A stretch of DNA of 64,000 nt from a bacterium (GTDB lineage: Bacteria > Bacillota > Bacilli > Lactobacillales > Streptococcaceae). Both the position numbers and the translations under genes were made by a program. Location of the stretch: NCBI GenBank assembly GCA_905221455.1, contig CAJNDF010000008.1:1-64000 (forward strand), written 5' to 3'. Shown one piece after another: positions 49,793 through 62,326 of this stretch (position 1 is the first letter of the stretch; each line of letters starts with the position of its first letter). A model generated the notes under the pieces. The model had not been told where the DNA came from, did no database searches, and worked only from the letters and a program-made list of their open reading frames with translations.

Positions 49793-50728
49793 ATGTCTTA
49801 TCAAGATTTAAAAGAGTGTAAAATCATCACGGCCTTCATTACCCCCTTCCATGAGGATGGTTCCATCAATTTTGATGCCATTCCAGCCTTGATTGAGCAT
49901 TTATTGGCCCACCACACAGACGGAATTCTTTTAGCTGGAACGACTGCTGAGAGTCCAACCTTGACCCACGATGAAGAGTTAGAATTGTTTGCGGCTGTAC
50001 AAAAGATTGTCAATGGACGTGTTCCTTTGATTGCGGGTGTAGGTACCAATGATACGCGTGACTCGATCGAGTTTGTCAAAGAAGTATCAGAATTTGGTGG
50101 TTTTGCTGCTGGACTTGCTATCGTACCTTACTACAACAAACCTTCTCAAGAAGGAATGTATCAGCACTTTAAGGCGATTGCAGATGCTTCGGACCTACCG
50201 ATTATCATCTATAACATTCCAGGTCGTGTGGTTGTCGAATTAACTCCAGAAACCATGCTTCGTTTAGCTGACCATCCAAATATCATCGGTGTCAAAGAAT
50301 GTACCAGCTTGGCCAATATGGCTTACTTGATTGAGCACAAGCCAGAAGAGTTCTTGGTCTATACTGGTGAGGACGGAGATGCTTTCCATGCCATGAACCT
50401 TGGTGCGGACGGGGTTATTTCTGTTGCCTCTCATACAAATGGGGATGAGATGCACGAAATGTTTACTGCCATTGCAGAAAGCGATATGAAGAAGGCTGCA
50501 GCTATTCAACGTAAATTCATTCCTAAGGTCAATGCCCTCTTCTCTTATCCAAGTCCTGCTCCTGTTAAGGCAGTTTTGAACTATATGGGATTTGAAGTGG
50601 GCCCAACTCGTCTACCTCTAGTTCCAGCACCAGAAGAAGATGCCAAACGCATTATCAAGGTTGTTGTAGATGGCGACTACGAAGCAACTAAGGCAACTGT
50701 AACAGGTGTCTTAAGACCAGATTACTAA
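49793..50728 (+). CDS. dapA: 4-hydroxy-tetrahydrodipicolinate synthase
   Basis: Condenses pyruvate with aspartate semialdehyde in lysine/diaminopimelate synthesis. 311 residues, TIM barrel. [25 protein letters not shown] (catalytic Tyr), [11 protein letters not shown] and IIGVKECT (Schiff-base Lys) are all present. AGAGAGGTG precedes the ATG. Confidence 0.96.
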   Translation: MSYQDLKECKIITAFITPFHEDGSINFDAIPALIEHLLAHHTDGILLAGTTAESPTLTHDEELELFAAVQKIVNGRVPLIAGVGTNDTRDSIEFVKEVSEFGGFAAGLAIVPYYNKPSQEGMYQHFKAIADASDLPIIIYNIPGRVVVELTPETMLRLADHPNIIGVKECTSLANMAYLIEHKPEEFLVYTGEDGDAFHAMNLGADGVISVASHTNGDEMHEMFTAIAESDMKKAAAIQRKFIPKVNALFSYPSPAPVKAVLNYMGFEVGPTRLPLVPAPEEDAKRIIKVVVDGDYEATKATVTGVLRPDY

Positions 50729-50738
50729 TAATTACAAT

Positions 50739-50772
50739 AAAATCCATGACCGCAAGAAGGATCATGGATTTT
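50739..50772. terminator. Bidirectional terminator between dapA and mnmE
   Basis: AAAATCCATGA pairs perfectly with TCATGGATTTT. Confidence 0.85.
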
Positions 50773-50773
50773 C

Positions 50774-52147
50774 CTATTTTCCTAAACAGAATTGGCTAAA
50801 GAGTTGGGTAATGAGTTCATCTGGAGCAGCATCCCCAGTGATTTCACCGAGGATTTCCCAAGTACGAGTCAAGTCAACTTGAAGCAAATCAACTGGCATC
50901 CCAAGTTCCAGGCCTTCGTTAACAGCCTGTAAGCTTTCGACTGCTTTTTCAATCAAGGAAATGTGACGGGCGTTAGATAGATAAGTAGCATCTTGCTCAA
51001 CCAAACCAGCATTTTCAAAGAAGAGGTTGTTGATTCTCTCTTCAATCTTATCGATATTTTGGTTTTTAAGGACTGAAATACGGATGATATCTTCAGGAAG
51101 TTCCGAAGTTTCAATTGCTTCAGGAAGATCAGTTTTGTTAAGTAGAATAATGCAATTAGTATCTTGGCTGATTTCTAAGAGTTGGCGATCTTGGGCGGTC
51201 AGTGGTTCACTGGCATTTAATACAAGTAGTACCAAGTCAGCTTCCTTGAGGGCTTTTTTGGAACGCTCGACACCGATTTGTTCTACAATGTCATCTGTTT
51301 CACGAATACCTGCTGTATCAATCAGTTTGAGAGGGACACCGTTGATGTTGACGTACTCTTCGATGACATCTCGAGTAGTACCAGCAATGTCTGTAACGAT
51401 AGCCTTGTCCTCACGCAAGAGGTTGTTGAGAAGGCTGGATTTTCCAACGTTGGGACGGCCGATGATAGCCGTTGAAATTCCTTCACGGAGGATTTTACCG
51501 CGACGAGCTGTCCTAAGCAGATTGGTTAGCAATTGCTCAAACTCCATAGTCTTCTCTCGGACAACAGCAGTAGTCGCTTCTTCAACATCGTCATACTCAG
51601 GATAGTCGATATTGACCTCGACTTGGGCAAGAGTATTGAGGATTTCTTGACGGGTATTGTTAATCAGGTCAGAAAGAGAACCATCTAGTTGTTTGACAGC
51701 AATGTTCATGGCCTTGTCAGTCTTGGCACGGATGATATCCATCACCGCCTCCGCCTGTGTCAAATCCACGCGACCGTTTAGAAAGGCACGTTTAGTAAAT
51801 TCACCAGGTTCTGCCAACCGAGCTCCTTCACGTATAACTAACTGAAGAATCTCATTGGTCACCGCAATCCCACCGTGGGTGTTAATCTCGATAATATCTT
51901 CACGAGTGAAGGTTTTTGGAGACTTCATAGCCCCAACCATAACCTCATCCATGACCTTACCAGTTTGAGGGGCAACGATGTGGCCATAGTTGAGAGTGTG
52001 GCTGGCAACCTGATTCAAGTCTTTTCCTTTGAAAATCTTTTGCGCAATGGCAAAACTGTCTGTTCCGCTCAAGCGGACAATACCGATAGCCCCTTCACCT
52101 AGTGGAGTCGAGATAGCAGCGATGGTATCAAATTCACGTGTAATCAT
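50774..52147 (-). CDS. mnmE: tRNA modification GTPase MnmE
   Basis: With MnmG it adds the cmnm5 group to wobble U34 of tRNAs. 457 residues. The N-terminal formyl-THF-binding domain ([23 protein letters not shown]) is followed by a helical domain, the G domain with [26 protein letters not shown] and NKTD, and the C-terminal FCLGK, whose Cys is conserved. AAGGAAA precedes the ATG. Confidence 0.96.
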   Translation of the reverse strand: MITREFDTIAAISTPLGEGAIGIVRLSGTDSFAIAQKIFKGKDLNQVASHTLNYGHIVAPQTGKVMDEVMVGAMKSPKTFTREDIIEINTHGGIAVTNEILQLVIREGARLAEPGEFTKRAFLNGRVDLTQAEAVMDIIRAKTDKAMNIAVKQLDGSLSDLINNTRQEILNTLAQVEVNIDYPEYDDVEEATTAVVREKTMEFEQLLTNLLRTARRGKILREGISTAIIGRPNVGKSSLLNNLLREDKAIVTDIAGTTRDVIEEYVNINGVPLKLIDTAGIRETDDIVEQIGVERSKKALKEADLVLLVLNASEPLTAQDRQLLEISQDTNCIILLNKTDLPEAIETSELPEDIIRISVLKNQNIDKIEERINNLFFENAGLVEQDATYLSNARHISLIEKAVESLQAVNEGLELGMPVDLLQVDLTRTWEILGEITGDAAPDELITQLFSQFCLGK

Positions 52148-52251
52148 AATGTTTCCTTTAATTAATAGCTCTTTTCTTGGAATATTCCAAGTCTCTTTTC
52201 AAATTGTAACAAATTTGGACTATTTCTTCAATGGATGCTACTTGGAGATTG

Positions 52252-52278
52252 AAAAAGCCTAAGCATTTCTGCTTAAGC
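52252..52278 (-). terminator. Terminator of the tautomerase gene
   Basis: On the minus strand, AGCTTAAGC pairs with GCTTAGGCT around AGAAAT, followed by TTTTTC. Confidence 0.75.
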
Positions 52279-52282
52279 TAGC

Positions 52283-52465
52283 TTATTTGGTGCGCATTTC
52301 CCCTTGTGGGAAGTAAGTTCCTTCTGGCATGTCGTTGATGATGACATGAACAGCAGATTGAGGTGCTCCAGTGTTGCGGACAACAGCTTCCGTTACTTCC
52401 TTAGCAAGAGCTTTCTTTTGTTCGAGCGTGCGTCCTTCAAATAAATCGATGCGTACAAATGGCAT
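52283..52465 (-). CDS. 4-oxalocrotonate tautomerase family protein
   Basis: 60 residues from ATG 52465. The mature protein would begin with Pro (PFVRIDLFEG), the catalytic base of this family, which fixes the start; an upstream frame extension would bury it. GGAGGAAG lies just upstream. VHVIINDMPEGTYFPQGEMR is typical. Hexameric keto-enol tautomerase of unknown physiological substrate. Confidence 0.92.
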   Translation of the reverse strand: MPFVRIDLFEGRTLEQKKALAKEVTEAVVRNTGAPQSAVHVIINDMPEGTYFPQGEMRTK

Positions 52466-52537
52466 AATAGCTTCCTCCACTAGTTTTTGATTTCTTCTAT
52501 TTTACCACATTTTGCCGTTTAAAGCTTAAGAAAATTA

Positions 52538-52546
52538 TGATATACT
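52538..52546 (+). promoter_or_regulatory. Extended -10 promoter of tdk
   Basis: TG-A-TATACT; leader ~35 bases before the tdk ATG. Confidence 0.6.
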
Positions 52547-52587
52547 AGAATATAGCAAAATTTAGAAATGGACGTGAAGCAAGAAAC

Positions 52588-53187
52588 ATGGCACAGTTGT
52601 ATTATCGTTATGGGACCATGAACTCTGGTAAGACCATTGAGATTCTCAAAGTGGCCTATAACTATGAGGAGCAAGGAAAAGGTGTTGTGATTATGACTTC
52701 AGCTCTGGATACTCGTGACGGTGTTGGCTATGTATCGAGTCGAATCGGTATGAAACGCCCTGCCCTTGCGATTGAGGAAACAACGGATATCTTTGGCTAT
52801 ATCCGAGACCTACCAGAAAAACCTTACTGTGTTTTGGTCGATGAAGCCCAGTTTCTCAAGCGTCACCATGTTTACGACCTAGCTCGTGTTGTTGACGAGT
52901 TAGACATACCCGTCATGGCTTTTGGCTTGAAAAATGACTTTCGTAATGAACTGTTCGAAGGTTCTAAATATCTCTTGCTCTTAGCAGACAAGATTGACGA
53001 AATCAAGACCATCTGTCAGTATTGTAAGAAAAAGGCAACTATGGTTTTGCGAACACAGGATGGACTGCCCGTTTACGATGGAGAACAGATCCAGATTGGT
53101 GGTAACGAAACCTATATCTCAGTTTGCCGTAAACATTATTTTGCGCCAATGACAACCTCTAACAAGGAGCAAAACTATGACAATTGA
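52588..53187 (+). CDS. tdk: Thymidine kinase
   Basis: Phosphorylates thymidine in the salvage pathway. 199 residues, type II. P-loop [20 protein letters not shown] (catalytic Glu), a zinc site with CQYCKK and SVCRKHY, and the lasso region [13 protein letters not shown]. Overlaps the downstream GNAT gene by 11 bases. Confidence 0.95.
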   Translation: MAQLYYRYGTMNSGKTIEILKVAYNYEEQGKGVVIMTSALDTRDGVGYVSSRIGMKRPALAIEETTDIFGYIRDLPEKPYCVLVDEAQFLKRHHVYDLARVVDELDIPVMAFGLKNDFRNELFEGSKYLLLLADKIDEIKTICQYCKKKATMVLRTQDGLPVYDGEQIQIGGNETYISVCRKHYFAPMTTSNKEQNYDN

Positions 53188-53656
53188 ACTAAGAGATGTT
53201 ACAATGGAAAATTATTTTGATGTTTTGAATTTGGATGTCAAGGAATATCAAAAACAATTCATTGCAACCAACGCAATTAGTTTAGCTGAAGCATATGTCT
53301 ACACTAAAAATGGAGATTTTGTCGCTCCATTGGCAGTTTATGATAATGATGCAATTATAGGTTTTGTGATGATAGCTTATGATAAAAAGATCGGAATTAG
53401 TAGTGGAAATTATTTACTATTTCGTTTTATGATTGATAAGAATTTTCAAAATCAAGGATATTTTAAACCAATTATGGATAAAGTACTGGACTATGTTCGG
53501 ACAGCGCCAGCAGGTTTAAGCAATAAACTTTGGTTGTCTTATGAACCAGAAAATGAACATGCAAAATCTTGTTACCTCAGTTATGGATTTAAAGAAACTG
53601 GGGAAATATCCGAGAACGAAGTAGTAGCAATTTATGATCTAACAATTGAGAAATAA
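53177..53656 (+). CDS. GNAT acetyltransferase (SpeG/diamine-like)
   Basis: 159 residues. [45 protein letters not shown] (acetyl-CoA motif) and [18 protein letters not shown] form a small GNAT fold. Resembles acetyltransferases of the diamine/spermidine type; substrate not established. AAGGAGC inside tdk precedes the ATG. prfA follows 9 bases later. Confidence 0.82.
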   Translation: MTIELRDVTMENYFDVLNLDVKEYQKQFIATNAISLAEAYVYTKNGDFVAPLAVYDNDAIIGFVMIAYDKKIGISSGNYLLFRFMIDKNFQNQGYFKPIMDKVLDYVRTAPAGLSNKLWLSYEPENEHAKSCYLSYGFKETGEISENEVVAIYDLTIEK

Positions 53657-53665
53657 GGAGAAAAA

Positions 53666-54745
53666 ATGAACATCTATGATCAACTACAAGCTGTAGAAGA
53701 CCGTTATGAAGAATTAGGAGAATTGCTGAGTGACCCAGATGTAGTGTCTGACACCAAGCGTTTCATGGAACTTTCAAAAGAAGAGGCTTCTACTCGCGAT
53801 ACGGTAACAGCCTACCGTGAGTACAAACAAGTCCTTCAAAACATCGTTGATGCCGAAGAGATGATTAAGGAATCAGGCGGAGATGCGGACTTGGAAGAAA
53901 TGGCCAAGCAAGAGCTCAAAGATGCCAAGGCTGAAAAAGAAGAATACGAAGAAAAACTAAAAATTTTGCTCCTTCCAAAGGATCCAAACGATGACAAGAA
54001 CATCATCCTTGAAATCCGTGGAGCAGCTGGTGGAGATGAAGCAGCACTTTTCGCTGGGGATTTGCTAACCATGTACCAAAAGTATGCAGAAGCCCAAGGC
54101 TGGCGCTTTGAAGTTATGGAGGCTTCTATGAACGGCGTCGGCGGTTTCAAAGAAGTGGTTGCTATGGTTTCTGGTCAGTCTGTATACTCTAAACTCAAGT
54201 ACGAATCAGGTGCTCACCGTGTGCAACGTGTCCCTGTGACAGAAAGCCAAGGTCGTGTCCATACTTCTACAGCCACAGTTCTTGTCATGCCTGAAGTCGA
54301 AGAGGTTGAATACGATATCGATCCAAAAGACCTTCGTGTTGATATCTACCACGCATCAGGTGCTGGTGGACAGAACGTCAATAAGGTTGCAACTGCCGTT
54401 CGTATCGTTCACTTGCCAACCAATATTAAGGTTGAGATGCAGGAAGAACGTACCCAGCAGAAGAACCGTGAGAAGGCCATGAAAATCATCCGTGCGCGTG
54501 TCGCTGACCACTTCGCACAAATTGCACAAGATGAACAGGACGCTGAGCGTAAGTCGACAATTGGTACTGGTGACCGTTCAGAACGAATCCGTACTTATAA
54601 TTTCCCACAAAACCGTGTGACTGACCACCGTATCGGCTTAACCCTCCAAAAACTAGATACGATTTTATCTGGTAAATTGGACGAAGTTGTGGATGCCTTG
54701 GTTCTTTATGACCAAACACAAAAATTAGAAGAATTAAACAAATAA
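53666..54745 (+). CDS. prfA: Peptide chain release factor 1
   Basis: Recognises UAA and UAG stop codons. 359 residues. The codon-recognition [12 protein letters not shown] region carries the PxT-type motif, and [10 protein letters not shown] the catalytic GGQ. AAGGAG precedes the ATG. The ATG of prmC, which methylates the GGQ glutamine, overlaps the last base of its stop. Confidence 0.97.
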   Translation: MNIYDQLQAVEDRYEELGELLSDPDVVSDTKRFMELSKEEASTRDTVTAYREYKQVLQNIVDAEEMIKESGGDADLEEMAKQELKDAKAEKEEYEEKLKILLLPKDPNDDKNIILEIRGAAGGDEAALFAGDLLTMYQKYAEAQGWRFEVMEASMNGVGGFKEVVAMVSGQSVYSKLKYESGAHRVQRVPVTESQGRVHTSTATVLVMPEVEEVEYDIDPKDLRVDIYHASGAGGQNVNKVATAVRIVHLPTNIKVEMQEERTQQKNREKAMKIIRARVADHFAQIAQDEQDAERKSTIGTGDRSERIRTYNFPQNRVTDHRIGLTLQKLDTILSGKLDEVVDALVLYDQTQKLEELNK

Positions 54746-55581
54746 TGAAATTAGCTCAATTATTTTCAGATTTTGAAGAAGAGTTGATAAGACAAGGAGA
54801 GGAAGCTGAAAGCCTCTCTTTTGTCTATCGTAGCCTAAAAAATCTCTCTTTTACTGACTTTATCTTTGCCCTTCAGCAGGAAGTGACGGAAGAGGAAGAA
54901 GTTTTTGTTAAAGGAATTTTCCAACAGTTAGCAACTCATAAACCTGCCCAGTACATCATTGGACAGGCAGATTTTTATGGAATGCAGTTAAAAGTTGATG
55001 AGCGCGTATTGATTCCTCGTCCAGAGACAGAGGAGTTGGTGGAGCTTATCCTAGCTGAAAATCCTGAGACGAATCTGTCAGTTCTGGATATTGGAACAGG
55101 TAGTGGAGCTATTGCTCTCGCTCTAGCAAAAAACAGACCAGATTGGTCAGTGACAGCAGCAGATATTTCCCAAGATGCTTTAGATGTAGCTAGCGAAAAT
55201 GCTAAAAATCAAAATCTTCAAATATTTTTAAAAAAATCTGACTGTTTTACAGAAATTTCTGAAAAATATGATATAATTGTTTCCAATCCACCCTATATCT
55301 CTTGTGAAGATGAGTCAGAGGTCGGTTTGAACGTTTTGCATTCGGAGCCCCATCTAGCTCTCTTTGCAGACGAGGATGGCCTAGCTATTTACCGTAGAAT
55401 TGCGGAAGATGCAAAAGACTATCTCAAAGATGGTGGTAAGATTTACCTTGAAATTGGATACAAGCAAGGTCAAAGTGTTCCTGAACTTTTTAGGAAACAT
55501 CTTCCTGAAAAGCATGTAAGAACACTTAAAGACCAATTTGGTCAAGATAGGATGGTCGTGGTTGATGATGGACAGGATTAG
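54745..55581 (+). CDS. prmC: Release factor glutamine methyltransferase PrmC
   Basis: 278 residues. SAM-binding VLDIGTGSGAIALALAK and catalytic NPPYI (IIVSNPPYIS) after an N-terminal helical domain. It methylates the GGQ glutamine of RF1/RF2. Overlaps prfA by one base and the sua5 gene by about 14. Confidence 0.96.
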   Translation: MKLAQLFSDFEEELIRQGEEAESLSFVYRSLKNLSFTDFIFALQQEVTEEEEVFVKGIFQQLATHKPAQYIIGQADFYGMQLKVDERVLIPRPETEELVELILAENPETNLSVLDIGTGSGAIALALAKNRPDWSVTAADISQDALDVASENAKNQNLQIFLKKSDCFTEISEKYDIIVSNPPYISCEDESEVGLNVLHSEPHLALFADEDGLAIYRRIAEDAKDYLKDGGKIYLEIGYKQGQSVPELFRKHLPEKHVRTLKDQFGQDRMVVVDDGQD

Positions 55582-56167
55582 ACAAGAGTTGGAAAATGGT
55601 GGAGCTGTCGTTCTGCCTACAGAAACGGTTTACGGTCTCTTTGCCAAGGCTTTAGACGAAAAAGCAGTTGATCATGTTTACCAACTCAAACGTCGCCCTA
55701 GAGACAAGGCACTTAATCTCAATATCGCATCTCTAGAGGACATCTTGCATTTTTCAAAGAATCAGCCAACTTATCTACAAAAACTTGTAGAGACCTTTTT
55801 ACCAGGCCCCTTGACCATTATTCTCGAAGCCAATGACCGAGTTCCCTATTGGGTCAATTCTGGTCTCGCGACTGTTGGATTTCGGATGCCCAGTCATCCC
55901 ATCACGCTTGATTTGATTAGAGAGACAGGTCCTTTGATTGGGCCGTCTGCTAATATCTCGGGTCAGGCAAGTGGTGTAACCTTTGATCAGATTCTGAAGG
56001 ATTTTGACCAAGATGTTTTGGGTCTGGAAGACGATGCTTTTCTAACTGGACAGGATTCTACTATCTTGGATTTGTCTGGAGATAAGGTGAAAATCTTACG
56101 CCAAGGGGCCATTAAGCGAGAAGATATTCTTGCTCGGTTGCCAGAGATTTCTTTTGAGGAGGAATGA
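55568..56167 (+). CDS. L-threonylcarbamoyladenylate synthase (Sua5/YrdC/YciO family)
   Basis: 199 residues. PTETVYGLFAKALDEKAV, KRRPRDKALNLNIAS, LPGPLTIIL and GPSANISGQASG are YrdC-domain motifs. Makes threonylcarbamoyl-AMP for the t6A37 tRNA modification. The start is ATG 55568 (or the adjacent 55565) from the N-terminus MDRIRQELENGG; longer starts fall in prmC. Part of the prfA-prmC-sua5-GNAT cluster. Confidence 0.9.
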   Translation: MDRIRQELENGGAVVLPTETVYGLFAKALDEKAVDHVYQLKRRPRDKALNLNIASLEDILHFSKNQPTYLQKLVETFLPGPLTIILEANDRVPYWVNSGLATVGFRMPSHPITLDLIRETGPLIGPSANISGQASGVTFDQILKDFDQDVLGLEDDAFLTGQDSTILDLSGDKVKILRQGAIKREDILARLPEISFEEE

Positions 56168-56168
56168 G

Positions 56169-56600
56169 ATGCTAAGAGATTTAAGAGAAACTGATGTGAA
56201 AGCCATTTGTGAAATTAACCAAGATGCTTTGGGTTATTCTTTTAGTCCAGAGGACACGGCTAGTCAACTAGCTAGATTATCTCAGGATTCCCATCATTTC
56301 CTACTTGGCTATGAGGATGAAGTCAGTCATGTCCTACTTGGATATGTCCATGCTGAAGTTTATGAATCCCTCTATTCCAAAGCAGGCTTTAATATCTTAG
56401 GCTTAGCGGTTTCGCCTCAAGCACAAGGGCAAGGTATTGGTAAAAGCTTATTACAAGGGTTGGAGCAAGAAGCAAAAAGACGTGGTTATGGGTTTATCCG
56501 CTTAAACTCTGCCGATCATCGTCTGGGTGCTCATGCATTTTATGAAAAAGTTGGTTATACTTGTGATAAAATGCAGAAACGGTTTATTCGCATCTTTTAG
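56169..56600 (+). CDS. GNAT acetyltransferase
   Basis: 143 residues from ATG 56169, one base after the sua5 stop and with GAGGAGG upstream. RDLRETDVKAICEINQDALGYSF and the acetyl-CoA loop LAVSPQAQGQGIGKSLLQGLEQEAKRRG are GNAT hallmarks. It sits where rimI-like genes occur near t6A genes, but substrate is unknown. Confidence 0.85.
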   Translation: MLRDLRETDVKAICEINQDALGYSFSPEDTASQLARLSQDSHHFLLGYEDEVSHVLLGYVHAEVYESLYSKAGFNILGLAVSPQAQGQGIGKSLLQGLEQEAKRRGYGFIRLNSADHRLGAHAFYEKVGYTCDKMQKRFIRIF

Positions 56601-56661
56601 TTTGATTTTCTAATAAGAAAATTTAACTAATGGACTAGTCACACAATAAAGGAGAAGACCT

Positions 56662-57918
56662 ATGATTTTTGACAAAGATGATTTTAAAGCATACGATGCT
56701 GATCTCTGGAATGCTATTACCAAAGAAGAAGAACGCCAACAAAACAACATTGAGTTGATTGCTTCGGAAAACGTAGTTTCCAAGGCTGTTATGGCAGCTC
56801 AAGGGTCTATCTTGACGAATAAATACGCCGAAGGTTACCCAGGCCGCCGTTACTATGGTGGGACTGATGTGGTAGACGTGGTAGAAAGTCTAGCTATTGA
56901 ACGTGCAAAAGAAATTTTCGGTGCTAAATTCGCTAATGTCCAACCTCACTCAGGAAGCCAAGCCAACTGTGCGGCTTACATGGCCTTGATTGAGCCAGGT
57001 GATACCGTTATGGGGATGGATTTGGCAGCAGGTGGACACTTGACCCACGGAGCTCCAGTTAGTTTCTCAGGTCAAACCTACAACTTTGTTTCTTACAGTG
57101 TTGACCCTGAAACGGAACTCTTGGATTTTGATGCTATCTTAAAACAAGCCCAAGAAGTAAAACCAAAATTGATCGTAGCAGGTGCTTCAGCCTATTCTCA
57201 AATTATCGACTTTTCAAAATTCCGTGAAATTGCAGATGCTGTTGGGGCTAAGCTTATGGTCGATATGGCCCATATCGCTGGTTTGGTGGCAGCTGGTCTT
57301 CACCCAAGCCCAGTGCCATACGCTCACATCACTACAACAACAACCCACAAAACCCTTCGTGGCCCTCGTGGTGGTTTGATTTTGACAAATGATGAAGACC
57401 TAGCTAAGAAAATCAATTCTGCTATTTTCCCAGGTATTCAGGGTGGTCCTTTAGAGCATGTTGTGGCTGCTAAGGCTGTTTCCTTCAAAGAAGTTTTGGA
57501 TCCAGCCTTCAAGGAATATGCTGCTAATGTAATCAAAAACAGCAAGGCTATGGTAGATGTCTTCTTGAAAGACCCTGATTTCCGTATCATTTCTGGCGGA
57601 ACTGAAAACCATCTCTTCCTAGTGGATGTAACCAAGGTTGTAGAAAACGGAAAAGTAGCTCAAAACTTGCTGGATGAAGTCAATATTACCCTAAATAAAA
57701 ACTCAATTCCATACGAAACCTTGTCACCATTCAAGACAAGTGGTATTCGTATCGGATCTGCAGCTATTACTGCGCGTGGATTTGGTGAAGAAGAAAGTCG
57801 CAAAGTGGCTGAACTCATCATTAAAACCCTTAAAAATGCAGAAAATGAAGCTGTCTTAGAAGAAGTGAGAAGTGAAGTCAAAGCATTAACAGATGCCTTC
57901 CCACTATACGAGGACTAA
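56662..57918 (+). CDS. glyA: Serine hydroxymethyltransferase
   Basis: Interconverts serine and glycine, loading one-carbon units on THF. 418 residues. [41 protein letters not shown] and the PLP-lysine motif [24 protein letters not shown] precedes the ATG. Confidence 0.97.
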   Translation: MIFDKDDFKAYDADLWNAITKEEERQQNNIELIASENVVSKAVMAAQGSILTNKYAEGYPGRRYYGGTDVVDVVESLAIERAKEIFGAKFANVQPHSGSQANCAAYMALIEPGDTVMGMDLAAGGHLTHGAPVSFSGQTYNFVSYSVDPETELLDFDAILKQAQEVKPKLIVAGASAYSQIIDFSKFREIADAVGAKLMVDMAHIAGLVAAGLHPSPVPYAHITTTTTHKTLRGPRGGLILTNDEDLAKKINSAIFPGIQGGPLEHVVAAKAVSFKEVLDPAFKEYAANVIKNSKAMVDVFLKDPDFRIISGGTENHLFLVDVTKVVENGKVAQNLLDEVNITLNKNSIPYETLSPFKTSGIRIGSAAITARGFGEEESRKVAELIIKTLKNAENEAVLEEVRSEVKALTDAFPLYED

Positions 57919-57925
57919 AATTTTT

Positions 57926-58900
57926 ATGGATATTTATATTAAGAAAGCCATTATCCATCAGTTCAGTCCGGATGATACCGAGCTGTTCCTAGCGGATAAG
58001 TTTCTCAATATCACTCCAAAAATCGAGGAATACCTGCGTAAAAAAATTGAACGTGTGTATTCAGATGAAGCCAAGACTGGGATTTTCGAAGAAGAAAATC
58101 CCTTCTTCAATCACATCACAGATGATTTATTGGAGACATCAGTAACACTGGCTAATCTCTGGAAAGAAGAGTTCAGCATTTCTGAAAACCTCAAGACCAA
58201 TGACTTGATTTTCGTGCAATTTTCTAAAGAAGGCGTGGAACATTTCGCTTTCTTGCGAATTGCCCTGCGTGAGACCTTGACTCACCTCGGTGGAGAGGTT
58301 GATAATCCAATCAAGCTAACTCAGAATAACTTGCCGGGATTTGGAACGGGGGCTGATGAGGCCTTGGTGGTTAATCTTCAAAGTCGCAAGTACCATCTGA
58401 TTGAAAAACGAATCAAGTACAACGGGACTTTTTTAAACTATTTTTCAGACAATCTCCTTGCTGTAGCCCCTAAGATTTCTCCTAAGAAATCTATCAAGGA
58501 ACTAGAAAAAACGGCCCAGAGGATTGCTGAGACTTTTAACACAGATGATTTTCAATTTCAATCTAAGGTTAAATCAGCTATTTTCAATAATCTAGAAGAA
58601 AGCAATGAATTGTCACCTGAGAAATTGGCTAATGACCTTTTTGATAACAACCTGACGGCTCGTTTGAGCTTTATTGACCAAGTCAAAGAAGCAGTCCCAG
58701 AGCCTGTTCAATTTGATGAAATTGATGCCAGTCGTCAGCTTAAAAAATTTGAAAACCAAAAACTTTCCTTGTCAAACGGAATTGAGCTCATCGTTCCCAA
58801 TAACGTCTATCAAGACGCAGAATCGGTCGAGTTTATCCAAAACGACAATGGAACTTACTCTATCTTAATCAAAAATATCGAGGATATTCAAAGTAAATAA
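57926..58900 (+). CDS. Nucleoid-associated protein (YejK/NdpA, NA37 family)
   Basis: 324 residues from ATG 57926, fixed by the [13 protein letters not shown]-terminus. [21 protein letters not shown] and the helical [20 protein letters not shown] region fit the NA37 family, which binds DNA in proteobacteria; the role in streptococci is unproved. Weak ribosome site. Its TAA shares the A with the next gene's ATG. Confidence 0.8.
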   Translation: MDIYIKKAIIHQFSPDDTELFLADKFLNITPKIEEYLRKKIERVYSDEAKTGIFEEENPFFNHITDDLLETSVTLANLWKEEFSISENLKTNDLIFVQFSKEGVEHFAFLRIALRETLTHLGGEVDNPIKLTQNNLPGFGTGADEALVVNLQSRKYHLIEKRIKYNGTFLNYFSDNLLAVAPKISPKKSIKELEKTAQRIAETFNTDDFQFQSKVKSAIFNNLEESNELSPEKLANDLFDNNLTARLSFIDQVKEAVPEPVQFDEIDASRQLKKFENQKLSLSNGIELIVPNNVYQDAESVEFIQNDNGTYSILIKNIEDIQSK

Positions 58901-59514
58901 TGTTTAAACGAATTCGAAGAGTGCTTGTACTAGCAGTCTTCCTTTTTGCTGGCTATAAAGCTTACTGCGTGCACCAAGATGTCAAGCAAGTCATGACCTA
59001 TCAACCCATGGTGCGCGAAATCTTGAGTGAAAAAGACACCCCAGCAAACGAAGAGCTCGTGCTCGCTATGATTTATACAGAAACAAAAGGAAAAGAAGGC
59101 GATGTCATGCAGTCTAGCGAGTCTGCAAGTGGTTCCACCAATACCATCAATGATAATGCCTCTAGCATTCGGCAAGGCGTTCAAACTCTGACAGACAATC
59201 TCTATCTGGCCCAGAATAAGGGTGTTGATGTCTGGACGGCTGTGCAAGCCTATAATTTTGGACCTGCCTATATCGATTTTATCGCCCAAAATGGCAAGGA
59301 AAATACCTTGGCTCTGGCCAAACAATACTCTCGTGATACTGTTGCCCCCTTGCTGGGTAATACCACTGGAAAGACTTACAGTTATATTCACCCTATTTCT
59401 ATCTTTCACGGTGCTGAACTTTACGTAAATGGAGGAAACTATTACTATTCTAGACAGGTGCAACTCAACCTTTACATCATCAAATGTTTCACTCTCTTTT
59501 CAACATCTGGCTAG
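58900..59514 (+). CDS. Membrane-anchored lysozyme-like protein (Pmp23-like)
   Basis: 204 residues. One N-terminal membrane segment ([17 protein letters not shown]), then a lysozyme-like domain with the Glu in [41 protein letters not shown] and [18 protein letters not shown]. It resembles pneumococcal Pmp23, implicated in peptidoglycan processing and division. The enzyme acts outside the membrane. The start is coupled to the stop of the preceding gene. Confidence 0.88.
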   Translation: MFKRIRRVLVLAVFLFAGYKAYCVHQDVKQVMTYQPMVREILSEKDTPANEELVLAMIYTETKGKEGDVMQSSESASGSTNTINDNASSIRQGVQTLTDNLYLAQNKGVDVWTAVQAYNFGPAYIDFIAQNGKENTLALAKQYSRDTVAPLLGNTTGKTYSYIHPISIFHGAELYVNGGNYYYSRQVQLNLYIIKCFTLFSTSG

Positions 59515-59587
59515 TCCAGGTGTTTTTGCTATAAGTTTTCTTTAAGATAGATATATTACTCTAGAAAGGTAAAGGAGGGAATTCCCC

Positions 59588-60562
59588 ATGAGAAAGAAAC
59601 TCTTTCTGACCAGTGCTGCGGTCTTGTGGGCAGTAACAGCTATGAATAGCGCCCATGCAGCAACAGATGTGCAAAAAGTTATCGATGAAACCTATGTCCA
59701 ACCTGAATATGTTCTAGGTTCATCACTATCTGAAGACCAAAAAAATCAAACTTTAAAAAAATTAGGCTACAATGCCTCAACAGACACCAAAGAACTCAAG
59801 ACAATGACGCCTGATGTCTATTCTAAAATCATGAATGTGGCAAATGACTCTAGCTTACAACTGTATTCATCAGCCAAGATTCAAAAACTAGGTGACAAGT
59901 CGCCACTTGAGGTTAAGATTGAAACACCAGAAAACATCACTAAGGTGACGCAGGATATGTACCGCAATGCGGCCGTAACTTTGGGTGTGGAACACGCCAA
60001 AATCACTGTAGCAGCACCCATTCCCGTTACAGGAGAGAGTGCTTTAGCAGGAATTTATTATTCGCTAGAGGCTAATGGAGCTAAGGTACCGCAAGCCAAT
60101 AAAGACTTGGCTCAAGAAGAGTTGAAGGCTTTGTCAGATATCAATTCTGAAAACAAGGACAAAACTGGCTATGATGCGAATAAATTAAACGTTGCCCTAG
60201 CGGATATCAAGTCAGGACTAGCCAAAGCGAAAGAAAGCAAGGGAAATCTGACAGAAGAAGATGTCCGTAAAATCGTTGAAGATACCTTGAAAAATTACAA
60301 ACTCGATCAGGTGATAACAGGAAACCAGATCAATATCATCATCAATTTTGCTTTGAATCTTTCAAAAAGTGATATCCTCAGCAATACAGACTTCACTAAA
60401 ACCCTAAATGACCTTAAACAAAGTATCGTATCACAAGCTGGCGACAGTTTTAAAAATATCAACCTTAACTTTGATGCTGATAAGGCGCTAGAGGATGGGG
60501 GTAACTTCTTAAGTTCTCTCTGGCAAGCCATTGTCAACTTCTTCAAGAGTTTTGGTTCTTAG
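59588..60562 (+). CDS. Secreted DUF1002-family protein
   Basis: 324 residues. Signal peptide with likely cleavage at AHA-A (~residues 24-25), then a DUF1002/YpuA-like body (LGVEHAKITVAAPIPVTGESALAGIYYSLEANG). A C-terminal Trp/Phe-rich helix (LWQAIVNFFKSFGS) could touch the membrane. Function unknown. AAAGGAGGG precedes the ATG. Confidence 0.82.
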   Translation: MRKKLFLTSAAVLWAVTAMNSAHAATDVQKVIDETYVQPEYVLGSSLSEDQKNQTLKKLGYNASTDTKELKTMTPDVYSKIMNVANDSSLQLYSSAKIQKLGDKSPLEVKIETPENITKVTQDMYRNAAVTLGVEHAKITVAAPIPVTGESALAGIYYSLEANGAKVPQANKDLAQEELKALSDINSENKDKTGYDANKLNVALADIKSGLAKAKESKGNLTEEDVRKIVEDTLKNYKLDQVITGNQINIIINFALNLSKSDILSNTDFTKTLNDLKQSIVSQAGDSFKNINLNFDADKALEDGGNFLSSLWQAIVNFFKSFGS

Positions 60563-60571
60563 GAAATTTCA

Positions 60572-60580
60572 TGGTATAAT
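60572..60580 (+). promoter_or_regulatory. Extended -10 promoter of rlmCD
   Basis: TG-G-TATAAT. The ~50-base leader holds a GCCG/CGGC hairpin with a TCTTTTTTG loop (60601-60617) whose role is unclear. Confidence 0.6.
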
Positions 60581-60623
60581 AGATGGTAACTGTAACGTTG
60601 CCGTCTTTTTTGTCGGCCAATAG

Positions 60624-62087
<1,464 letters not shown>

Positions 62088-62096
<9 letters not shown>

Positions 62097-62120
62097 AGTT
62101 TGTTAGTGAAACGGAGTTAA
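62088..62120 (+). pseudogene. Orphan rlmCD C-terminal tail 1 (ECVSLLVKRS)
   Basis: Codons GAG TGT GTA AGT TTG TTA GTG AAA CGG AGT TAA encode a plausible end of an RlmCD protein, out of context. It is followed by a CTCAAAAGGTT/AACCTTTTGAG hairpin at 62123-62150. Confidence 0.6.
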
Positions 62121-62122
62121 TC

Positions 62123-62150
62123 CTCAAAAGGTTCACCCAAACCTTTTGAG
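62123..62150. terminator. Hairpin between the two direct repeats
   Basis: CTCAAAAGGTT and AACCTTTTGAG form a perfect 11-bp stem, without a following T-run. It may have been the terminator of a transferred gene end. Confidence 0.5.
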
Positions 62151-62155
62151 TCCCA

Positions 62156-62305
62156 CAAACGCATCATGTTGAGGCGGTATCACTGCTTGTACGAGCTGAG
62201 ACATCAGCGAAGTAGAAGTAGATGCTCCGCCCATGGGATAGGACTCGTAGAATGAGGAGCTAAACCGACGAAATGATAGGGTAAGTCCGAACCGCTGAGT
62301 GTGTA
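62156..62305. repeat. Direct repeat, copy 2 (150 bp)
   Basis: Second copy of 61947-62096, again beginning with CAAACGCATCATGTTGAG and encoding [17 protein letters not shown], now without the rest of the gene. Confidence 0.9.
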
Positions 62306-62326
62306 GTGTTGCTGGTAAAAGCTTAG
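62297..62326 (+). pseudogene. Orphan rlmCD C-terminal tail 2 (ECVVLLVKA)
   Basis: Codons GAG TGT GTA GTG TTG CTG GTA AAA GCT TAG. The EC-V-LL pattern after HHV is the usual end of RumA-type proteins, so this is likely the ancestral 3' end of rlmCD pushed downstream. Confidence 0.6.

Noticed and set aside
51027-51605. 192-codon plus-strand frame inside mnmE
   Set aside because: Antisense to the conserved G domain of mnmE, Ser/Arg-rich, no promoter or ribosome site.
58930-59463. 177-codon minus-strand frame inside the Pmp23-like gene
   Set aside because: Fully antisense to a recognised gene; no start signals.
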